Of a stretch of DNA of 64,000 nt, positions 1 through 8,941 are shown piece after piece. Every line of letters starts with the position of its first letter. Within the stretch, counting starts at the first letter, position 1. Origin of the DNA: Lentzea atacamensis (GTDB lineage: Bacteria; Actinomycetota; Actinomycetes; Mycobacteriales; Pseudonocardiaceae); the NCBI RefSeq assembly GCF_003269295.1, contig NZ_QLTT01000011.1, forward strand, positions 62,001 to 126,000. Direction: 5' to 3'. The translations under genes were made by a program, and so were the position numbers. The notes under the pieces were generated by a model, which saw only the letters and a program-made list of their open reading frames with translations, did no database searches and was not told the DNA's origin.

Positions 1-496
1 CTGGTCGTCCGACGGGATCGGGAATGTCGTGATCACCGCGCTGGACCGGCGCGGCGGCACCGCGTTCCCGGATGGTCCGGTGCACGAGCGACGCCAGTTG
101 CCCGGCCGGATCGGTGGCGTCGCACACGCGGACGCGATCCACGCACTTGGCCAGCTCCCGCAACGTCACGGTGTAGGTCAAGGCCAGTGGCCGCATCCTG
201 AGCGCCTCGGCCAGTTCGGCGCGGGTCATGGTCACCACGACGTCGGCCTCCTCCAACAGGGCGGGAGTCAGCGCACGAGAACGGAAGTCCGCGCAGGCCG
301 GATCGTCGTCGGTCAGCAATCGCACGTACTCCTTCACCATCGGGCGACCGGGAATGGCGCGCACGCCGGCACTGCGCACCGAGAACAGCGGCTCCAGTCC
401 TCGCCTGCGCAGCACGGTCTCGAAGTGCCTGTGCGCCAACGGAGAGCGACACTCGTTGGCGTTGCAGACGAACAGCACGTTCAATCGGTCGGTCAC
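1..496 (-). CDS. Low-molecular-weight protein tyrosine phosphatase (Wzb-like), 3' end missing
   Basis: Partial gene running off the left edge. The GTG start at 496 overlaps the stop of the upstream glycosyltransferase by 4 bp (GTGA), so it belongs to the same minus-strand operon. The N-terminus carries the phosphatase P-loop: C11 and R17 in CNANECRSP match the family signature C-x5-R-S, with N-A where many members have x-G. Near the left edge the reading frame gives DIPDP, the position of the family's general-acid Asp loop. Such phosphatases remove phosphate from bacterial tyrosine kinases that control capsule and exopolysaccharide assembly, which fits the neighbours. No kinase partner lies in the window. 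The family call is firm; the substrate is inferred. Confidence 0.85.
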   Translation of the reverse strand, partial: MTDRLNVLFVCNANECRSPLAHRHFETVLRRRGLEPLFSVRSAGVRAIPGRPMVKEYVRLLTDDDPACADFRSRALTPALLEEADVVVTMTRAELAEALRMRPLALTYTVTLRELAKCVDRVRVCDATDPAGQLASLVHRTIRERGAAAPVQRGDHDIPDPVGRP

Positions 497-1737
497 TTTG
501 CCTCCCGCTTCACGAGATCCTCCACCCAACGTCCGTATGCGGCCACCGCGTCCCGCTCACAGAGCACGGCGTCGGCGTAGCGGCGGCCGTTCTCACCCAA
601 CCAGCGAGCGCGGACGCGATCGTCGCCCAGTTCGAGGACGGCGTCGAGCAGAGCCGACGGCTCACCGGGTGGTACCCGGACTCCGGCGCCGGACGAGGTT
701 AGTTCCGCGTTGGCCGGGCTGTCCGGATCGGTGACGGCAACCACCGGCCGGCCCGCGGCGAAGTACGACGTGAGCTTGCTCGGTACCGACATGGTGCGCA
801 GGCCGGGGCGTTCGTTGACCAGCAGCACGTCGGCCGCGGCGAGGAGGTCCGGGAAGCGATCCTCCGCCACTGGCGGCGACACCGACACGGTCGGCACGCC
901 CACCGCTGCCTGCACCACGTCATGACGTTGAGCGCCGTCCCCGACCAGTACGAAGTGGATCGGAACGGATCGCTCATCCGCCAGGCGAGCGGCTCGCACC
1001 ACCGAGGTGAGGTCCTGCTTGGCGCCCATGTTTCCCGCGTGCAGCACCACCAACCGGTCGTCCGGCCAGCCGAACTCGCGCCGCACCAGTGCGCGGTCGG
1101 CGGTTGGTGGCCGGATGTGCGTCCAGTTGCGGATCACCGTGATGTGGTCGGAAGCGACGTCGTGGACGTCGCGCAGTGTGCGTTCAAAGTGGTCGTGCAC
1201 CGCGACAATGCCGTCGGCGCCGCGCAGCAGCGCCCCCTCCGCGCGCAGGACGGCCGAGCCCGCGCGCCCTCCGAGCGCGCCGATCTCCGCGATGCTGTTG
1301 GCGTAAATGTCCTGCACCACGACACCGAACGGTGCCCCGGCCCGCCGGGCGATCCACCGGGCCGCAGCTGTTGACAGCAACGAGGGACTCACCCCGATCA
1401 CCACGTCGAAGGTGTGCCACTCTCGGCCGATCGTGCGCAGCAGCGCGTGCAGTGCGAACGACGCCTCGTGGACGATCCGGCCGGGCCCGGTGGAGCTGGA
1501 CGGCACGTGGTGGCGGAGCCGGGTGATCGCCACGTTCCCGTCGGTCTCGTGGCGAACCAGCCTGCGGTAGCCTTCAGCCACCCTCCATTGTGGATAGTAC
1601 GGGTATCCCGCGATCACGGTGACCCGATGACCCGCGTCCGCCAGTCCGCGGGCCACACCCGTGGTGTATGGCGCGATACCAGTGTGCTCGGGAGCGTAGT
1701 TCAGACCGACGATCAGGATCCGCTTGCCGTCACTCAT
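493..1737 (-). CDS. WcaI-like family 4 glycosyltransferase
   Basis: 414 aa if started at the ATG at 1737, which overlaps the stop of the GDP-fucose synthase gene (ATGA). An in-frame upstream ATG at 1770 would lie inside that gene and is less likely. The N-terminus (LNYAPEHTGIAPYTTGVA, then AGYPYYPQW) is typical of WcaI-type colanic acid fucosyl/glycosyltransferases with a GT-B fold. The C-terminal half has the GT4 nucleotide-sugar region (HAGNMGAKQDL, then VPSKLTSYFAAGRPVVA). It is predicted to be cytosolic or membrane-peripheral and to add a sugar, plausibly fucose from the GDP-fucose made by the adjacent genes, to a lipid-linked glycan. The acceptor and linkage cannot be read from sequence. 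Confidence 0.85.
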   Translation of the reverse strand: MSDGKRILIVGLNYAPEHTGIAPYTTGVARGLADAGHRVTVIAGYPYYPQWRVAEGYRRLVRHETDGNVAITRLRHHVPSSSTGPGRIVHEASFALHALLRTIGREWHTFDVVIGVSPSLLSTAAARWIARRAGAPFGVVVQDIYANSIAEIGALGGRAGSAVLRAEGALLRGADGIVAVHDHFERTLRDVHDVASDHITVIRNWTHIRPPTADRALVRREFGWPDDRLVVLHAGNMGAKQDLTSVVRAARLADERSVPIHFVLVGDGAQRHDVVQAAVGVPTVSVSPPVAEDRFPDLLAAADVLLVNERPGLRTMSVPSKLTSYFAAGRPVVAVTDPDSPANAELTSSGAGVRVPPGEPSALLDAVLELGDDRVRARWLGENGRRYADAVLCERDAVAAYGRWVEDLVKREAK

Positions 1738-2690
1738 CCGCGCACAGTCTCCCTGTTGTCGAGGAACCACTTGTAGGTCGCGGCGATGCCCTCGACCAGA
1801 CCGATCGTCGGCCGCCAGCCGAGCGCGGTCATCCGCGACACGTCGAGCACCTTGCGGGGTGTGCCGTCCGGGCGGGACGGGTCGAAGACGATCTCACCGC
1901 GGTAGCCGGTCACCTCGGCGATCAACGAGGCCAGCTCGGCGATGCTCAGGTCGGAGCCCGTGCCGACGTTGATCGGGTCGTCGTCGTCGTAGTGCCGCAG
2001 GAGTGTCGTGCATGCGGCGGCCAGATCGTCCGCGTGCAGGAACTCGCGGCGCGGAGCACCCGACCCCCATACCGTTACCGAGGCGGCACCGGACTCGGCC
2101 GCCTCGTGGAACCTGCGGATGAGGCCGGGCAGCACGTGCGAGTGCTCGGGGTGGAAGTTGTCACCGGGGCCGTAGAGGTTGGTCGGCATCGCCGAGATCC
2201 ACGCCAGCCCGTCCTGCCTGCGCACCGCGCGCACCTGGGTGATGCCCGCGATCTTCGCGACTGCGTACGCTTCGTTGGTCTGCTCGAGGGGGCCGGTGAG
2301 CAGTGTCGACTCGCGGATCGGCTGCGGGGCGTGCTTGGGATAGATGCACGACGAACCAAGGAACAGCAGCCGGGGGACACCGAGCCTGCGCGCCGCGTCC
2401 ATGACCGAAACCTGGATGCGCAGGTTGTCGGACAGGAAGTCCGCCGGGTGCGCGTTGTTGGCCGCGATGCCGCCGACCCGCGCCGCCGCGAGCACGACGA
2501 TCTGGGGCCGGTGCGCCGCCATGAACTCCCACGTGCGATCCGAGTCGCGCAGCTCCAGTTCGGCCGATCGAACGCCGATCACCTTCCGGAAGCCCTCTCC
2601 GCGCAGCCGCCGCGCGATGGCCGATCCGGCGAGTCCCGCGTGGCCGGCCACGAACACCGGCTGGTCATAGTCAATCGTTTTGTCGGGCAC
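1734..2690 (-). CDS. fcl: GDP-L-fucose synthase (GDP-4-keto-6-deoxymannose epimerase-reductase)
   Basis: 318 aa, the usual length. It converts GDP-4-keto-6-deoxy-D-mannose to GDP-L-fucose with NADPH. It is an extended short-chain dehydrogenase: nucleotide-binding GHAGLAGS at residues 16-23, the family hallmark region around RVGGI at 71-75, SS at 113-114, and catalytic Y142/K146 in YAVAK. It is the first gene of the minus-strand operon fcl - glycosyltransferase - phosphatase. It diverges from the dehydratase gene that makes its substrate, across a 114-bp gap that must hold both promoters. The assignment is secure from motifs and from the pairing. Confidence 0.93.
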   Translation of the reverse strand: MPDKTIDYDQPVFVAGHAGLAGSAIARRLRGEGFRKVIGVRSAELELRDSDRTWEFMAAHRPQIVVLAAARVGGIAANNAHPADFLSDNLRIQVSVMDAARRLGVPRLLFLGSSCIYPKHAPQPIRESTLLTGPLEQTNEAYAVAKIAGITQVRAVRRQDGLAWISAMPTNLYGPGDNFHPEHSHVLPGLIRRFHEAAESGAASVTVWGSGAPRREFLHADDLAAACTTLLRHYDDDDPINVGTGSDLSIAELASLIAEVTGYRGEIVFDPSRPDGTPRKVLDVSRMTALGWRPTIGLVEGIAATYKWFLDNRETVRG

Positions 2691-2804
2691 AGTACCCCTT
2701 TCAGGTGAAGCTACCCCGCATCGATGTGCAAGCGGGGCGGATCGGCATATCTACTTGGTGTCGTTACTCCAATCGAATAACTGGCTTCGAGGCTAGGTGG
2801 GCCG
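2691..2804. promoter_or_regulatory. Divergent promoter region between fcl and gmd
   Basis: 114-bp intergenic space serving two divergent transcription units. It holds a small inverted repeat (CCCCGC about 2714-2719 with GCGGGG about 2731-2737). AGGTGG at 2795-2800 is a ribosome-binding site 4 nt before the gmd ATG. I cannot pick -35/-10 boxes with confidence. Confidence 0.45.
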
Positions 2805-3860
2805 ATGAGACGGGCTATGATTTCCGGTATCACGGGTCAGGATGGCAGCTATCTCGCGGAGCTGCTCCTGGAAAAGGGCTACGAAGTGCACGGAATCGTG
2901 CGACGCGCCAGCAACTTCAACACCGCGCGTATCGAGCACCTCTACCAGGACCCTCGGATCTCACTTACTAGGCTGAAACTGCACTACGGCGACCTTACGG
3001 ACAGTTCTCGGTTGAGCGCGCTGCTCGCTGAAATCGAGCCTGATGAGGTGTACCACCTCGCGGCGCAAAGTCACGTTCGAGTGAGTTTTGACGAGCCGGT
3101 GCACACGGCGGATACAACGGCCCTCGGGACCGTGCGCTTTCTCGAAGCGATTCGCGTGGCCGAACTGCCCTGCCGTTTCTACCAGGCGTCCAGCTCGGAG
3201 ATGTTCGGCGATACCCCGCCGCCGCAGAACGAGCTGTCGCCGCTGCAGCCGAGGTCTCCCTATGCCGCGTCGAAGACATTCGCCTACTGGGTAACCCGCA
3301 ACTACCGCGAGGCGTACGGTGTGTACGCGGTGAATGGCATTCTGTTCAACCATGAAAGCCCACGACGTGGGCCGACTTTCGTCACCCGCAAGATCACTAT
3401 GGCCGCGGCGCGAATCAGCGTCGGACTGCAGAACGTACTGTACCTCGGCAACCTGGACGCGGTGCGGGACTGGGGGTACGCGCCCGAGTACGTCGACGCG
3501 ATGTGGCGCACACTGCAGCAGGACGAGCCATCCGACTACGCGGTCGCCACCGGCGTACCCTGCACGGTGCGGGAATTCCTCGGATACGCCTTCGAGCACG
3601 TCGGTCTCGACTGGCGGGAGTACGTTCGGTTCGACGAACGTCACCTGCGTCCGACCGAAGTCAACGCCTTGATCGGTGACTCGAGCAAGGCCGAGCGCGA
3701 ACTCGGCTGGCGGGCCCGTGTGCACAGCGCCGAGCTGGCCAGGTTGATGACGGACGCCGACCTCGTCCTGGCGAAGGAGGAGGCCGCTCTCGCGCACGTC
3801 CGTCAGGTCACGCAGTCGAACCGCCGGTCGGCGACCGAACTGCGGCGGGCCGGGATATGA
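2805..3860 (+). CDS. gmd: GDP-mannose 4,6-dehydratase
   Basis: 351 aa. It converts GDP-D-mannose to GDP-4-keto-6-deoxy-D-mannose, the first step to GDP-L-fucose. Rossmann motif SGITGQDGSYLAE starts at residue 7. The Gmd signature RRASNFNTARIEHLY follows. It has ASSSEMFG at about 128-135 and catalytic Y153/K157 in YAASK. LFNHESPRRGPTFVTRKI is the conserved Gmd substrate region. The ATG follows AGGTGG by 4 nt. Its stop overlaps the next glycosyltransferase ATG (ATGA), starting a plus-strand operon that runs through at least 7840. Works with the divergent fcl. Confidence 0.95.
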   Translation: MRRAMISGITGQDGSYLAELLLEKGYEVHGIVRRASNFNTARIEHLYQDPRISLTRLKLHYGDLTDSSRLSALLAEIEPDEVYHLAAQSHVRVSFDEPVHTADTTALGTVRFLEAIRVAELPCRFYQASSSEMFGDTPPPQNELSPLQPRSPYAASKTFAYWVTRNYREAYGVYAVNGILFNHESPRRGPTFVTRKITMAAARISVGLQNVLYLGNLDAVRDWGYAPEYVDAMWRTLQQDEPSDYAVATGVPCTVREFLGYAFEHVGLDWREYVRFDERHLRPTEVNALIGDSSKAERELGWRARVHSAELARLMTDADLVLAKEEAALAHVRQVTQSNRRSATELRRAGI

Positions 3861-5017
3861 CCAGGCGGATCCTGCACGCCGTGGCGAGCGCCGGTGATAC
3901 CTGCGGCGGTGTGTCGGCGGCGATCGCCTCGCTCGGGGCCGTGGAAAGCGCGGCGGGCCACGACGCCACGCTGGTCACCCTCTACCGGCCCGAGCAGGGC
4001 ATCACGCTGCTGTCGGGGCTTCCCCGGTGGTACGACGTAGAGCTGGTGCGGCCGGGACGGCTGGCCGGCCGGTTCCACGGTGGCAGCCGACTCACCGAGG
4101 CGCTGCGGCGGTTGGTGCCGCAGCACGATCTGGTGGTGCTGCACGGTGTGTTCGATCTGGCCTCGGTGGTCGGCGGACGTACGGCCCGCCGGTTCGGAGT
4201 GCCGTACCTGCTCTGGCCACACGGCAGCCTCGATCCGTACGACCTGCGCAAGCACAGCTGGGCAAAGCACAAGCTTGCTTTCCTGTGGCGGGAGAGCCTG
4301 GACGGCGCCGCGGCACTGATGTGCACCAGCCAGCGCGAGGCCGATCGCCTCGAGACGTTCGGGGCCACCACCCGCCGGCTGGTCCTGCCGCTGCCGCTGC
4401 CCGATGACGTGCAGCCGCTGGACCGGAGGGAGGCACGTCGGCGGTGCCAGCTCCCCGCCGATGCGCGCATCGTGCTGTTCCTCGGCCGGATCGACGCGAA
4501 GAAGGGGCTGCTCCCGCTGCTTTCCGGTTTCGCCCGTGCGGCGCAGCCGGAGGATCTGCTGGTCATCGCGGGATCGGGTAACCCGAAGCTGACCGCTCAA
4601 CTGCGCAGACAGGCGGACGAGCTGCGCTGCCGAGTGATCTTCACCGGATGGGTCGACGGCGCACGCAGCCGCGAGCTGCTGGCCGCGGCCGACGTGTTCG
4701 CACTGATCAGCGACAACGAGAACTTCGCGGTAGCCGTCGCGGAGGCCGCTCAGGCCGGTGTGGCCACGTTGATCAGCGACGAGGTGTATCTCGGCGACGA
4801 GCTGGTGCCGGCGGGCGCCAGCGCGGTCTGCGGGCGCAGTCCGGACCTGGTGGCGCGGGCGCTGCGCGAACTGCTCGCGGATCCGCACCGCCGCAGACGG
4901 ATGGGTGCGGCCGGGCGGGCGTGGGCACGCGCCAACCTCCAGGTCTCCGCGGTGGCCGAGACATACCTGGAGCTCGTGGGTGAGGTGATGCGGGAATGCC
5001 GGGCATCAGTGTACTGA
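3857..5017 (+). CDS. Family 4 glycosyltransferase
   Basis: 386 aa, starting 4 bp inside gmd. GT-B fold glycosyltransferase: the N-terminal domain ends near the WPHGSLDPYDL stretch seen in several polysaccharide GT4 enzymes. The C-terminal domain carries VLFLGRIDAKKGLLPLL and a donor-binding region around SDNENFAVAVAEAAQAG, where the E-x7-E motif of the family is visible. It probably adds one sugar of the repeat unit on the inner membrane face. The donor is unknown; GDP-linked sugars are available from the neighbours. Confidence 0.85.
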   Translation: MTRRILHAVASAGDTCGGVSAAIASLGAVESAAGHDATLVTLYRPEQGITLLSGLPRWYDVELVRPGRLAGRFHGGSRLTEALRRLVPQHDLVVLHGVFDLASVVGGRTARRFGVPYLLWPHGSLDPYDLRKHSWAKHKLAFLWRESLDGAAALMCTSQREADRLETFGATTRRLVLPLPLPDDVQPLDRREARRRCQLPADARIVLFLGRIDAKKGLLPLLSGFARAAQPEDLLVIAGSGNPKLTAQLRRQADELRCRVIFTGWVDGARSRELLAAADVFALISDNENFAVAVAEAAQAGVATLISDEVYLGDELVPAGASAVCGRSPDLVARALRELLADPHRRRRMGAAGRAWARANLQVSAVAETYLELVGEVMRECRASVY

Positions 5018-5805
5018 TGCCGTGCTGGAACGCGGGACCGTATCTGCGGTCGAGTGTAGACAGTGTGGTGAGTCAGTTGTCCGATCAGGACGAACTGATC
5101 GTGCAGGACGCCTGTTCCACCGACGGATCCGCCGAGGTGCTGGACGCCGCCGCGGCCGCCAACTCCGGCGTGAGCGTCCGGCACGAGCCCGACGGCGGAC
5201 AGTCTGACGCGCTGAACCGAGCTTTGCGCCGGGCCCGCAACGACCTGATCTGCTGGGTCAACGCGGACGATCTGCTGCTGCCGGGTGCGCTGGACGCGGT
5301 GCGCGCCGCGATCTCCGGGCACGGCGCCGTGCCCGATCTCGTCGTCGGAGCATGGCAGATGCTCGCCCCTGACGGCCAGGTCATCCGGCGCCACCCGGCG
5401 GCCGCGCTTGAGCGCGGCCGGCTGCTGGTGTGGGGGTGCTACGCATTCTCCGGCGCGGTGCTCATCCGCCGCGACATGCTGGTCGCTTGCGGCGGGTTCA
5501 CCGAGAACCTGCACTACGTCATGGACTTCGACCTGATGCTCAAGCTCGCCGACACCGCGGCCGACCAGTTGGTGATCGACCATTCGCTGGCCGCGCTGCG
5601 CTTCCACACGACAGCGAAGTCCAGCACATGCGGTACCCGGTTCCTCACCGAGGCGTTCGGTGTGCGCTGGCGCGGGCTGCGCGGACCCCGCGAGGTCGTG
5701 CGGGCCGCGGCCGGATCGGCACTGCACGCCGTCGGCGTCGCGACCCTCCTGCTCAGGTACGCCCCCACCTACTCCCGGCTCCGAAGGAAGGCCACCTCAT
5801 CGTGA
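4996..5805 (+). CDS. Family 2 glycosyltransferase
   Basis: 269 aa. The start at 4996 overlaps the upstream gene by 22 bp; the protein begins directly at the GT-A core (SVLMPCWNAGPYLRSSVDS). Motifs: QDACSTDGS, corresponding to the family nucleotide-binding D-x-S/D-G; a GGQSDALNRAL stretch; and the metal-binding acidic motif NADD at about residue 80. WxxD-type catalytic-base candidates lie around YVMDFDLMLKLA. It is predicted to be a cytosolic transferase for the same glycan. The stop overlaps the next GTG start (GTGA). Confidence 0.85.
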   Translation: MPGISVLMPCWNAGPYLRSSVDSVVSQLSDQDELIVQDACSTDGSAEVLDAAAAANSGVSVRHEPDGGQSDALNRALRRARNDLICWVNADDLLLPGALDAVRAAISGHGAVPDLVVGAWQMLAPDGQVIRRHPAAALERGRLLVWGCYAFSGAVLIRRDMLVACGGFTENLHYVMDFDLMLKLADTAADQLVIDHSLAALRFHTTAKSSTCGTRFLTEAFGVRWRGLRGPREVVRAAAGSALHAVGVATLLLRYAPTYSRLRRKATSS

Positions 5806-6464
5806 CGCCACGAGTCCTCGCCACCACGCTGTGCTGGCTGTTGCCACCGAGCAGGATGAAGAACGCGCTGCTGCGCGCGCTGGGACACCGGGTGCACCCG
5901 AGCGCCCATCTGGGGATTTGCCTCGTCGTCAACACCGGCGAGATCGCTGTCGGTGAGGCCGCCTTCGTGGGGCACGGCAACGTCTTCCGGAGGCTGCGGG
6001 CACTGCGCATCGGTGAGGACGCCGTCATCGGACAGCTCAACTGGTTCTCCATCGCGCCGTCGCTGACTCCTGCCAAGGACGGGCTCGGCGGAATGCTGCG
6101 ACTCGACGACCACGCCGTGATCACCAACAGACACTACGTGGACTGCTCGGGCGGGGTGTGGCTGGCCCGGTTCGCCTCGCTCGTCGGCGTGCGGAGCACC
6201 GTGCTGACCCACAGTCTCGACCTGCGGGCGGGCAAGCAGACCACCGCCTCGGTCGTGCTGGCCGAGCACGCGTTCGTCGGCACCAGCTCGACGATCATGC
6301 CGGGCACGCGGATGGCCTCGCGGGCGGTGCTCGCCGCGGGTGGCGTCACCGCGCTCGGCGGCCGGTACGAACCGAACACCCTCTACGGTGGCGTGCCCGC
6401 CAAGCCGATCAAGAACATCGACGGCGCGTACTTCCACCGGGCGCGGGCGTGGGTCGTGCAATGA
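5802..6464 (+). CDS. Left-handed beta-helix acyltransferase (WcaF/WbbJ-like)
   Basis: 220 aa from the GTG at 5802, which overlaps the previous stop by 4 bp; the longer upstream open frame lies inside the GT2 gene. The middle and C-terminus show irregular hexapeptide repeats (VGEAAFVGHGNVF, IGEDAVIGQLNW, VLAEHAFVGTSSTIMPGT, then AVLAAGGVTALGG). This is the pattern of trimeric acetyl-CoA-dependent acyltransferases, and it ends with the GVPAKPIK tail typical of sugar O-acetyltransferases. It likely acetylates a hydroxyl of the repeat unit. The stop overlaps the ATG of the next gene. Confidence 0.8.
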   Translation: MTPRVLATTLCWLLPPSRMKNALLRALGHRVHPSAHLGICLVVNTGEIAVGEAAFVGHGNVFRRLRALRIGEDAVIGQLNWFSIAPSLTPAKDGLGGMLRLDDHAVITNRHYVDCSGGVWLARFASLVGVRSTVLTHSLDLRAGKQTTASVVLAEHAFVGTSSTIMPGTRMASRAVLAAGGVTALGGRYEPNTLYGGVPAKPIKNIDGAYFHRARAWVVQ

Positions 6465-7840
6465 GGCCGACGGGAGGCACGGGTGCGCGTCTGGCGCTCG
6501 GCCCTGTGCTGGCCGGCATCGGCGCCTGGCTGTTCTTCCCGGCGGTCGGCCGGATCTCGCTGATCGAGATCGCCGCGGTCGCGCTCGCGCCGTGCTGCGT
6601 GTTCGCACTGCTGCACCTGCCGAAAGGGCGTGCGGTGATGGCAACGGCCGTGTTGTGGACGATCGGGCTCGTGGTAGGCCAACTGGTACATCCCGCCAAC
6701 AGCCTCGTGGCGATCAAAGCGGTCGCCGCGGCGGTCGTGCTCGCGCTCACAGTCGGTCTCGTCTGCGCGGTGCTCCTGCAGCACACGAAAACCGGCGACA
6801 TGGCGACGGCACACCATCAACTCGTCATCGGGTTCGCCATCGGCCAGTTGCTCGGCATGGTCGTCACCCCGCCCGCGGTCTCGGCACTCGATCCGTGGAA
6901 GTTCGGCCTCGGTCAGTCGGCCACGCTGCTCGCACTGGTCGCGGTGGAACGGCTGCACCCGGCGGCGCGCCGGGTGGCTGTGCCGTCCGTGCTGCTGATG
7001 GCCGCGGGCCTGCACCTCGCCTTCGGCGACCGCAGCCTCGCCCTGTTCGCGGTGCTCATCGCCGTGGCCTCGATGGTGGTGTCGAAACAGGGGCACGGCC
7101 GGCTGCTGCTGTTCTGCGTCTCGGCGGTGGGCGCGGCGATGCTGCTCGCTCACCTCTACACGGCACTGGCCGCCGATGGCAGCCTCGGTCCTGCCGAGCA
7201 GCAGAAGGTGAGCTTCCAGAACGGCGACTTCGGCATCGCCGTCGGCGGACGCAAGGACGTCGTGTTCCTCATCGCCGGGGCACTGCACAGTCCGCTGATC
7301 GGCTGGGGCCCCAGCGCGCTCGTGCCGAGCGAGGTGAAAGCCGGTGCGGTGCGCTGGCTGATCGACCACGGTTACCCGATCTCGAGCTTCGACCTCGTCA
7401 CCTTCGTGCGACCTGACTCGCTGTACCTGCACTCGATGATCCTCGGCTCGTGGGTTACCGGTGGCCTGCTGGCGCTGCCCTTCTGGTTGCTCGCCACCCT
7501 GCTGATCTGCCGGGGACTGCTGCGCGCCCTGCGGGCCCGCGCGATGGCCGAGTCGTACCTGCTGCTGGTCGCGTTGTGGCACGTGTTCCTGTCACCACAC
7601 GGAGACACCACGAGGGGCCACATCGCGGTCGCGGTCGCGCTTGTCGTGACGGGACTTGCGGCGCACCCGAAGCCAAAGCGCGACGGTCGTGAGGGCACAG
7701 CCGATGGCATAGCCGCACGAGGCGCCGACAGCGGGAGCAGCCGGGACAGCGACAGCCCCGACCGCGATCCCACCGAGCCCGCACAGCACGCCGGCCGGAA
7801 GCACGACGCTGACGAACGTTTCCGCCCCCTCCGCCTGTAG
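6461..7840 (+). CDS. Polytopic membrane protein, Wzy/O-antigen-polymerase-like
   Basis: 459 aa from the ATG at 6461 (ATGA overlap with the acyltransferase). About ten hydrophobic segments span residues 10-400. A long extracytoplasmic loop in the second half (after LYTALAADGS, containing GWGPSALVPSEVK) is the arrangement of Wzy polymerases and O-antigen ligases. Wzy proteins have little sequence conservation, so the call rests on topology and on position next to a flippase and glycosyltransferases. The last ~50 residues are hydrophilic, rich in D, R and S, and lie opposite the 3' end of the convergent flippase gene (249-bp antiparallel overlap). Confidence 0.65.
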   Translation: MRPTGGTGARLALGPVLAGIGAWLFFPAVGRISLIEIAAVALAPCCVFALLHLPKGRAVMATAVLWTIGLVVGQLVHPANSLVAIKAVAAAVVLALTVGLVCAVLLQHTKTGDMATAHHQLVIGFAIGQLLGMVVTPPAVSALDPWKFGLGQSATLLALVAVERLHPAARRVAVPSVLLMAAGLHLAFGDRSLALFAVLIAVASMVVSKQGHGRLLLFCVSAVGAAMLLAHLYTALAADGSLGPAEQQKVSFQNGDFGIAVGGRKDVVFLIAGALHSPLIGWGPSALVPSEVKAGAVRWLIDHGYPISSFDLVTFVRPDSLYLHSMILGSWVTGGLLALPFWLLATLLICRGLLRALRARAMAESYLLLVALWHVFLSPHGDTTRGHIAVAVALVVTGLAAHPKPKRDGREGTADGIAARGADSGSSRDSDSPDRDPTEPAQHAGRKHDADERFRPLRL

Positions 7841-8863
7841 CTGGACGACCAGTATCTGCGCGACGACTACGATGGCGGCGGCGATCAGGTAGCAGCGGAC
7901 GGCGGGCACCGCGGCGGCGAACGGCGGACCCGCGACGAGCGGCACGAACGCTCCGGTGAGCGCGAACGCTCCGGCGAGCCCGGCCAGGCTCAGCGCGCCG
8001 AGCAGCCGGAGGGTGCCGATGGCGGATCGGTTCCCCGCCGCGAGAGCGGGCAGTGCAGCCGTGCTCGCCGCATTCACGAGGAACAGCAGCGGACCGAGCA
8101 TCCGCGCGCCGACGGAGTACAGGCCGGCCTGCTCGGCACCCGCCACCGCGGCAACCACCGCTGCATCGAGCAGGACGAGGTTGCCCGCCACGGTCGATCC
8201 GGCGAACCGCAGCCCGTATCCGATCGTCTTGTGTAGCCGGATGCGTTCCCCTCGCCGGGCGGTGCGCAGGCTGAGCATCATCACCGCGGCCACTACCAGG
8301 GCTCCGGCGAGCAGTCCTCCGCACATGGCGACCGCGCCTCCGGCTCCGAACTGCCGCGCGATGAGCGCGACGACCAGCGCCACAGATCGTTCGGCGACCG
8401 GGCACGCCGCGCTACGGCCGCTCAAACCGAGGACCTGCCAGCACGACTGGATGATCAGCGTGGTCGCGCGCACCGCCGCGTAACCGAGAGCGAGGACGAG
8501 CGTGAGGTCACCCGTGACGAGACCGATGATCGCGATCAGCGGCAGCAGCACCAGCGGTTTCCCCACGACCACCGAACGGAGGTCGTCCGGTTGGAGTTCG
8601 CCTCGTCCACCGTCCCGCAGCACCCTGATCGACGCGCCCGCGTCGAAGAGGTGGGTTGCCGCGACGGCAACGCCGTAGCAAACAACGGCGACACCGAACT
8701 CAGCGACGCCGTCGCGAGCCACCACGAGCAGCAGCACGGTGGTGATCGCCTGTGCGGCGAGCTGTCCGCTGCCGATCGTGGTGACTGTCGCGAGGACCGA
8801 GCGCGACGCACCTCGGCGTAAGCCACCCGAAGGTGTGGTAGCGGATCGTCTGAAGCGCGACAT
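7592..8863 (-). CDS. Polysaccharide flippase-like membrane protein (Wzx/MOP family)
   Basis: 423 aa if begun at the ATG at 8863 (MSRFRRSAT); the longer upstream open frame is antisense to the methyltransferase gene. Around twelve hydrophobic helices with an N-terminal lead of LATVTTIGSGQLAAQAITTVLLLV fit the MOP/Wzx flippases that move lipid-linked oligosaccharide across the membrane. Genes on both sides are glycan genes. The final helix (about GASCGYAIGCALTTVALWL) and a charged tail lie in the segment that overlaps the convergent polymerase gene, so the overlap is real for this protein. The start is only 9 bp from an alternative ATG of the divergent methyltransferase. Confidence 0.75.
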   Translation of the reverse strand: MSRFRRSATTPSGGLRRGASRSVLATVTTIGSGQLAAQAITTVLLLVVARDGVAEFGVAVVCYGVAVAATHLFDAGASIRVLRDGGRGELQPDDLRSVVVGKPLVLLPLIAIIGLVTGDLTLVLALGYAAVRATTLIIQSCWQVLGLSGRSAACPVAERSVALVVALIARQFGAGGAVAMCGGLLAGALVVAAVMMLSLRTARRGERIRLHKTIGYGLRFAGSTVAGNLVLLDAAVVAAVAGAEQAGLYSVGARMLGPLLFLVNAASTAALPALAAGNRSAIGTLRLLGALSLAGLAGAFALTGAFVPLVAGPPFAAAVPAVRCYLIAAAIVVVAQILVVQLQAEGAETFVSVVLPAGVLCGLGGIAVGAVAVPAAPAVGASCGYAIGCALTTVALWLRVRRKSRHDKRDRDRDVAPRGVSVW

Positions 8864-8941
8864 GATCCAAGTATGTCCACAATCGACGGAGCAGGATGGT
8901 GTACGGCAGGGAAGTTCGCCGCTTCGGAGGATGTGGTTGAC

